Positions 57,971-64,000 of a stretch of 64,000 bases of DNA are shown piece by piece. The stretch lies in contig OW387146.1 of NCBI GenBank assembly GCA_936440205.1, forward strand, positions 27,838,458 through 27,902,457. Reading direction: 5' to 3'. This DNA is from Lepidonotus clava (taxonomy: Eukaryota; Annelida; Polychaeta; Phyllodocida; Polynoidae). The notes under the pieces were generated by a model. That model worked only from the letters and a program-made list of their open reading frames with translations. It did no database searches and was not told the DNA's origin. A program made the position numbers and the translations under genes. Position 1 is the stretch's first letter, and each line of letters starts with the position of its first letter.

Positions 57971-59660
57971 GCAGGGAGGGCCATAGACAAGACAGCAGTC
58001 CAAGAACCATTGATCATGGACCGGGGCAGGGAGGGCCATAGACAAGACAGCAGTCCAAGAACCATTGATCATGGACTGGGGCAGGGAGGGCCATAGACAA
58101 GACAGCAGTCCAAGAACCATTGATCATGGACCGGGGCAGGGAGGGCCATAGACAAGACAGCAGTCCAAGAACCATTGATCATGGACCGGGGCAGGGAGGG
58201 CCATAGACAAGACAGCAGTCCAAGAACCATTGATCATGGACCGGGGCAGGGAGGGCCATAGACAAGACAGCAGCCCAAGAACCATCGATCAGGGACCGGG
58301 GCAGGGAGGGCCATAGACAAGACAGCAGCCCAAGAACCATAGATCAGGGACCGGAGCAGGGAGGGCCATAGACAAGACAGCAGCCCAAGAACCATCGATC
58401 AGGGACCGGGGCAGGGAGGGCCATAGACAAGACAGCAGTCCAAGAACCATCGATCAGGGACCGGGGCAGGGAGGGCCATAGACAAGACAGCAGCCCAAGA
58501 ACCATCGATCAGGGACCGGGGCAGGGAGGGCCATAGACAAGACAGCAGCCCAAGAACCATCGATCAGGGACCGGAGCAGGGAGGGCCATAGACAAGACAG
58601 CAGCCCAAGAACCATCGATCAGGGACCGGGGCAGGGAGGGCCATAGACAAGACAGCAGCCCAAGAACCATAGATCAGGGACCGGAGCAGGGAGGGCCATA
58701 GACAAGACAGCAGCCCAAGAACCATCGATCAGGGACCGGGGCAGGGAGGGCCATAGACAAGACAGCAGTCCAAGAACCATCGATCAGGGACCGGGGCAGG
58801 GAGGGCCATAGACAAGACAGCAGCCCAAGAACCATCGATCAGGGACCGGGGCAGGGAGGGCCATAGACAAGACAGCAGCCCAAGAACCATCGATCAGGGA
58901 CCGGAGCAGGGAGGGCCATAGACAAGACAGCAGCCCAAGAACCATCGATCAGGGACCGGGGCAGGGAGGGCCATAGACAAGACAGCAGCCCAAGAACCAT
59001 CGATCAGGAACCGGAGCAGGGAGGGCCATAGACAAGACAGCAGTCCAAGAACCATCGATCAGGGACCGGGGCAGGGAGGGCCATAGACAAGACAGCAGTC
59101 CAAGAACCATCGATCAGGGACCGGGGCAGGGAGGGCCATAGACAAGACAGCAGCCCAAGAACCATCGATCAGGGACCGGAGCAGGGAGGGCCATAGACAA
59201 GACAGCAGCCCAAGAACCATTGATCAGGGACCGGAGCAGGGAGGGCCATAGACAAGACAGCAGCCCAAGAACCATTGATCAGGGACCGGGGCAGGGAGGG
59301 CCATAGACAAGACAGCAGCCCAAGAACCATTGATCAGGGACCGGAGCAGGGAGGGCCATAGACAAGACAGCAGCCCAAGAACCATTGATCAGGGACTGGG
59401 GCAGGGAGGGCCATAGACAAGACAGCAGTCCAAGAACCATCGATCAGGGACCGGGGCAGGGAGGGCCATAGACAAGACAGCAGACCAAGAACCATCGATC
59501 AGGGACCGGGGCAGGGAGGGCCATAGACAAGACAGCAGCCCAAGAACCACCGATCAGGGACCGGAGCAGGGAGGGCCATAGACAAGACAGCAGCCCAAGA
59601 ACCATCAATCAGGGACTGGGGCAGGGAGGGCCATAGACAAGACAGCAGTCCAAGAACCAT
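57971..59660. repeat. 55-bp minisatellite, about 30 units
   Basis: Units of GCAGGGAGGGCCATAGACAA then GACAGCAG(C/T)CCAAGAACCAT and (C/T)GATCAGGGACCGG(G/A). The first six units carry CATTGATCATGGA, and later ones carry CATCGATCAGGGA, so the array shows directional drift. Not coding. Confidence 0.96.
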
Positions 59661-61429
59661 CCATCGTGAAGGGGTTACCCATGCTATTTAAAGAGGTCCA
59701 ATAACAATATTCTTAAAAGATTTGAACTATACCTAGTGGTAGTGTACGGACCCATTATCTAAGGGTAGATGTGGGTGAGAACGGACTAGCTACATCCCCG
59801 GATATCATGTTTGACCAAAGCCCAGCTCACCATGGCCAACCGTCCAAGTCAAACGGCGGTCCTCTCAGTCCCACCTCCTGTCATTGTGAAGGCATTGTCC
59901 GCCAGCCACCGCCACCAGCCATAAAAACTCAACTCTGAAATATCCACAGAAAAACCCACACCCCTTTCACACACAAGTTTGACCTTCTAACAGTGGCTTC
60001 TAAGGAGTGCGATAAGCCCAGCACACGCCCCCAGATACACGGACAGACGCAGCTCATTAACATTTCAAAGTAATCTGAGATTTAAGGGCGTAAAGCCGCG
60101 CCGACAGGCCCGCAGATTATTGGGGCATTTCACGCCGCTTGTGCGCTCTTCCACCAACTTTGTTGACGCGCAGGGATCACGCGCCGCGCCACCTGTGCCG
60201 CGGGCTGCTGGGCGAGGAGGTGAACGGGGGGGGGGGGGGCATATATACGGCGGGCCGGGGGTGTACGTGGCGAGGGGGGGGGGGACTCCTCCAGGGCCGC
60301 CCCTCCCCGTCTGATCTGGCACGCAGCCGGCGGCCGGCAGGGGGACCGCCGTCTGGTTGAGTTTGAAACTTTGTATTCTTGTTTTGTTTTTACTAATCAA
60401 GGAATTTTGCTTTCATAACCTTCTTAGAATCTTCTGTTTGACACTGTTCAGGATCTCGAAGTCAATGCTGAAGCCTATTTGTTGAGCTGCATCTATGAGA
60501 TTGGTAGTCAGTAATAGTAATGAGTTTCAACTCACTGGTAACAGGTACTAAAAATCAAAGATGACTGATGCGCAGTGTTTAGTAAAATGAATGTTCGCCA
60601 TCTATTCTGCTCATGTTTTGTAATTTCAAATGTGCTGAGATATTAACAAATAATATCAATTTTTTCCCAAATGTAATTAGAATTTTATTTGTTGGATGGA
60701 TCATTGGCTAATGCGTTAATTAAAAAGCCAAACATCATTGTGTCTTTACGACATTCACTACACTGAAGGCCAGCACCGCCCTGCTTAAAAATGTGCAAAT
60801 GTCCATAATGATGTGAAGGAAATGACAAATCATCTTTTGAAGATTTTAACAAAGTATGGCTGTGTATGCCACTAAAGTAATATGTGACTCCCCGATGTTG
60901 TGCAGGAAATAGTGTTGAGCATACACATTAAGAAACACTCACGCATCACGCGTTATGTAGTGTCTCTGTCCTTATGGCATTCCCTATAATTATGACATCG
61001 CTTAAACTGGATATATATCATTCATTCCAGACGTTGTTTTTATTAAAACTGTTCGGTAAGTGATGTTCGATGCTTGTACAAAACATTATGTACGCGAAAC
61101 TCTCCTAATTCCCATTTCCATATCCTACTAACATATCCTACTTACATATCCTGTATGAAATGAGCCTACTTCACACGACGGTTTTGTACAGCATATTTGA
61201 TATCGTCACCCTAGACGGTAAGACCATCTGTTCCAGTCAACTTTCATTCTGGGACCCCATTGCAAAAACACTTTTCATTTGATGACGACTTGCAAAAAAT
61301 ATGCTAAAAGTCTTAGATCTTTATGCCTGCAAAGGAAACATTACAAAGCATAAAAGAATCATGTTGAAACAATATCAGCTTGTAGGGTGAATTGCATTCA
61401 AAATATGTAAACTGACTTCAATTTTTTTT
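59661..61429. other. spacer with GC-rich patch, no firm gene
   Basis: The stretch 60080-60360 is very GC-rich, with G runs and short open frames on both strands (GCGGGCTGCTGGGCGAGG region). It could be a promoter-like CpG patch. No exon was supported. Confidence 0.4.
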
Positions 61430-62757
61430 TATATTTTTTTTTATTTGGCAAAACCATCTCGTTTTTACAAAACGCTTTTCAGATAGTAGAAATTTGTTAG
61501 ATACAATTATTATGTGTTAGTACAGTTCGATGAAAATGATGAAATTGAAATGTTTTGTTGATATTTTGACTGATATTGACACCGTCAGGAATGAAAGATC
61601 ATTCCAAGGGATTACAATACTAGTGTTAAATTTTCCATTCGTACGTGTTCATGTCCAGTTTTTGCAATCGTTGTTTAAAAATGTTACCATCCTGTAAATG
61701 TTGTAACTCAGGGGATAATTTGTCCCAGATTGCACACATCCTATAATAAGGACTGTTTAAAATATATTCCTTCGAAGTAAATGGTCTTTTCAATTTTATT
61801 TTTGCATCTGTTCGTAAAATACGTTGACCTCTATTCATATCAATATACTTGGGTATTCTACTGTACTTGTAGGCAAGCTGTAATATTTGTATTTTCCTTC
61901 TGCTTACCAGCGTTTTCAATCTTAGTTCTGTATGTAGTTCATTCATATCATCAGTACTAATATATACTCGACGATTTAAGATCACCTTTATAGCCTTATG
62001 TTGCAAAGACTGTAATTTCTTAATCATATCACTTGTACTACTATCTGCAATACAACCAACATAATCTAAAATTGGCAGGATATATTGTTTATATATTAGC
62101 AAACTTGTCTGAACAGTCAAATAATGTCTAATATAATCCAATTCAAAAATCCGGTTGTTTGTCCTGCTTATTACAATACTTAAGTGTTTACGAAAGTTCA
62201 TACCATGATCTATATTCACACCTAGGTAAACATAGTTTTCAACTCTCTCAATACTAGTATTAGCAATATGCAATTCTAACGCTTTGGACTTGGGCTTCCC
62301 TTTCGGAACAATTTCCATAAATTAGTTTTTTTTATAATTTACAACTAAACGATTTTCCTTACACCACTGTATAATGTTATACAGACAATTTTGTAAGTCC
62401 TGTCTTGCTGATATTGAGTTTTGACCCTTTGTTAGTATTGCGGTATCATCGGCATACATATTCAATTTGACACCTTCATTTTCCAAATGAAAAATATCGT
62501 TAACATACAGAATAAAGAACAGTGGACCTAGAGTGCTGCCTTGTGGTACTCCATGCGTTACTTTAATCGATGAAGAAATAAATTTACCTATTTTAGTACA
62601 GTGATAGCGATTTATATATGATTCTACCCATTTTAATGAATTTTCTGTGAACCCATATTTTTCCAATTTCCTTAAAAGAATATCATGGTCTATTGTATCA
62701 AAAGCTTTTGAGTAATCCACAAAACTAAAAGACTTAACATCGGTATAGAAGATAACC
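61430..62757 (-). mobile_element. 5'-truncated non-LTR retrotransposon (LINE)
   Basis: Minus-strand remnant with the reverse-transcriptase region and C-terminal domain, followed by an A-rich tail near 61415-61445. Recognisable coding begins around 62757 (VIFYTDVKSFSFVDYSKAF), so the endonuclease and N-terminal RT motifs are missing, as expected of 5' truncation during target-primed insertion. The motif pattern resembles CR1/L2/Jockey-type LINEs. The exact clade is not certain. Confidence 0.85.
61626..62720 (-). pseudogene. LINE reverse transcriptase, interrupted
   Basis: The RT copies element RNA into DNA at the insertion site. RT motif A region DYSKAFDTIDHDILLRKL lies at the start, HGVPQGSTLGPLFFILYVND (motif B) near residue 55, and the catalytic YADDTAIL (motif C) near residue 90. 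The second half contains ENYVYLGVNI, LPILDYVGCI and LQSLQHKAIKVILNRR, typical of the thumb and C-terminal region of LINE RTs. One in-frame TAA at 62322-62324, beside a run of eight A where LINEs usually have N..KTK.M, splits the frame into 132 and 230 codons. Both halves share one frame, so the decay is slight. There is no ORF1 or endonuclease. Confidence 0.9.
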
Positions 62758-62774
62758 CCATCACCATGACAACC

Positions 62775-62807
62775 ATGTCATGGCTGCAGACGGCTGTGCA
62801 GGCCGAG
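62775..62807 (+). CDS. candidate first coding exon
   Basis: ATG at 62775 in good context (AACCATGT) gives 11 codons, MSWLQTAVQAE, ending at the donor GAG|GTAAAG at 62808. It lies just outside the truncated LINE end. GC-rich sequence follows to about 63000, where an 87-codon plus frame (62780-63043) is also open. No protein is recognised. Confidence 0.2.
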
Positions 62808-63892
62808 GTAAAGGCGGGGTTCGGCCTCCCGCCCTTCTCTGCACGCACAGCAGGCACACTCTCCAGGCCCGGGAGGCTGCAGGAGGGGAATACGCAGTGA
62901 AACCTGTGCTTGGAGAGCTGAGTCGTGATTCAATAATGGACGTGCCGCAGACGACAATTTATCCGCGTCTCGTCCGCATTTCGGCGCCGCCTTCAAAAAG
63001 CCAATCCATTTGTGTGTCATGTTCCCTTAGATGGAACGAATAGTTTCCGATCCCAAGGCTAGAGGGTTGTGGCGATGGGCGTGGGGGAGAGGGATCGGGG
63101 TGCAGGGAGAAGCAGGGACAAGGGGGGAGGGGATGACAAAAGGACCGCAGATTTCCAGAGGTATAAGAAAAAAAGTAGCCCCTGAAATCAGACAAAAAGG
63201 GGAAGAAACAAGATGAAGATTAAGAGGTGCTGGTTAGTGGTGGTGATTAGATTAGTGCGCGCCGTAGCAGGTAGAGGGCGCTCGCTGTTTCTACCCCCCC
63301 CCTCCCCCCCGCCCCCTCCCAATCCCAGCGGCGTCAGCTGTTCTGTCATGTGCGATGCATTATGGGAATCTATTGATAAGGGCCCACATGGCGAACAGGA
63401 ACAAAGCCAAGCATTCTGGGAAGACTTGAATCAGCGTCTGCCATTTTGTCCCCTCCCCTCCCCTACCCATAGTTATATTGCGGCCGTAAAGAAATGCTAA
63501 TTTTGTGGCTTTAAAGACAATGGCGCCATTATAGACGCAACGTTAAGATTTTTTTAATGAAATTTTGTGAAATAAGAGATAAACATATATATGCATCATA
63601 AAATTGTAAAATAAATATGGGGTCACCATGGAAAACAATGTCAGCATAATTCCTTTAAAATAAACATATTTGAAAAAATTATGCTCAAGTACAGTTTTCA
63701 AAGTTGCTTTCAACAGTTTTGAAATGTCCATGAAATTAGCCATAGTCGAACACATGTAGGTGTCAAACTAAAATACATTTTTCTTTTTCATTTATGGATT
63801 GCCTATGTACTAATCTACATTGTAGCCAATTTTAATAAGAATTGAAGGTCTTTGGTTTTTGGCTATGTGTATTAATATAAGGAGACCCACGG
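62808..63892. other. spacer with promoter-type motifs
   Basis: GCATTATGGGAA (63357-63368) and GCATTCTGGGAA (63411-63422) read in reverse as TTCCCATAATGC and TTCCCAGAATGC, matching the core of ZNF143/Staf sites. Between 63213 and 63500 an ATG frame of 95 codons is open (MKIKRCWLVVVIRL...), with a C-rich proline tract. It may be chance. Confidence 0.35.
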
Positions 63893-64000
63893 GGGCCGTC
63901 CGAGGGTGGAAGTACAGCCCGACGGTGGCCGAGACGGCCCAAGGGCGAAGCCTGCAGGTCGTCCCGGCCGTCGGAGGGTCGTACTGACACCTGAGGACAG
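63893..64000. other. GC-rich repeat-like sequence at window edge
   Basis: GGCCGTCCGAGGGTGGAAGTAC and GGCCGTCGGAGGGTCGTAC are imperfect direct copies about 70 bp apart with GC-rich inverted pieces between. The feature runs off the window, so its nature cannot be judged. Confidence 0.35.

Noticed and set aside
60065-60400. Minus-strand proline-rich 111-codon frame
   Set aside because: Composition of a GC-rich patch with G runs. No splice or homology support.
1-64000. Retroviral, LTR or Polinton-type remnants
   Set aside because: No gag, protease, integrase, capsid or long terminal repeats were noticed. The only reverse transcriptase is of LINE type.

Overview
The window looks like a piece of a large invertebrate animal genome, perhaps a marine bilaterian such as an amphioxus, mollusc or annelid. 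The species is not recognisable from the sequence. The reasons are AT-rich spacer DNA with short GC-rich islands, candidate exons bounded by GT/AG splice sites, tRNA-derived repeats, a 5'-truncated LINE, several MITE-like DNA transposons, and no long intact gene. Prokaryotic or viral gene organisation is absent.

Tandem repeats dominate. Fourteen minisatellite arrays with unit lengths of 21 to 55 bp cover about 20 kb, close to a third of the window. In order they are a 33-bp array (481-1345), 45-bp (3687-4811), 39/40-bp (12858-13417), 45-bp (16656-17822), 36/41-bp (20325-24312), about 54-bp (27768-33032), 50-bp (35031-35287), 33-38-bp (35776-36125), 41-bp (37432-40212), a G-rich array (40936-41280), 21-bp (46196-46552), 35-bp (54477-55093), 48-bp (57048-57527) and 55-bp (57971-59660). 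Almost all long open reading frames, including frames of more than 1100 codons on both strands at 27.7-33.3 kb, come from these arrays and I do not call them genes. The exception worth a look is 16632-17825: its 26 units never change length, and every variable base I found falls in the third codon position of the open frame.

Mobile DNA: a reverse-transcriptase fragment of a non-LTR retrotransposon (61430-62757, minus), three short elements of one family with CAG(T/G/C)G-type ends and 5-bp target duplications (3202, 9018, 41345), other inverted-repeat elements (9221, 41571, 42525, 45192), two copies of a composite repeat with an internal tRNA-like Pol III promoter (18171, 55988), and two further dispersed repeats present twice (6510 and 51480; 5885 and 10370 inverted). 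I saw no retroviral or Polinton-like sequence.

Host genes: only candidate exons can be offered, from splice-site strength, single-frame openness and phase. The best are a minus-strand pair (34847-34918 spliced to 19090-19136), plus-strand exons at 45895-46007, 47063-47264 and 48677-48877, and a possible promoter plus first exon at 1872-2246. GC-rich promoter-like motif clusters lie at 1.9-2.2 kb and 34.2-34.8 kb. The window is probably mostly intron and intergenic spacer. I found no convincing new biological system. The most unusual features are the third-position-only repeat ORF, the 41-bp array carrying a consensus 5' splice site on both strands in most units, and the foldback element around 42 kb.
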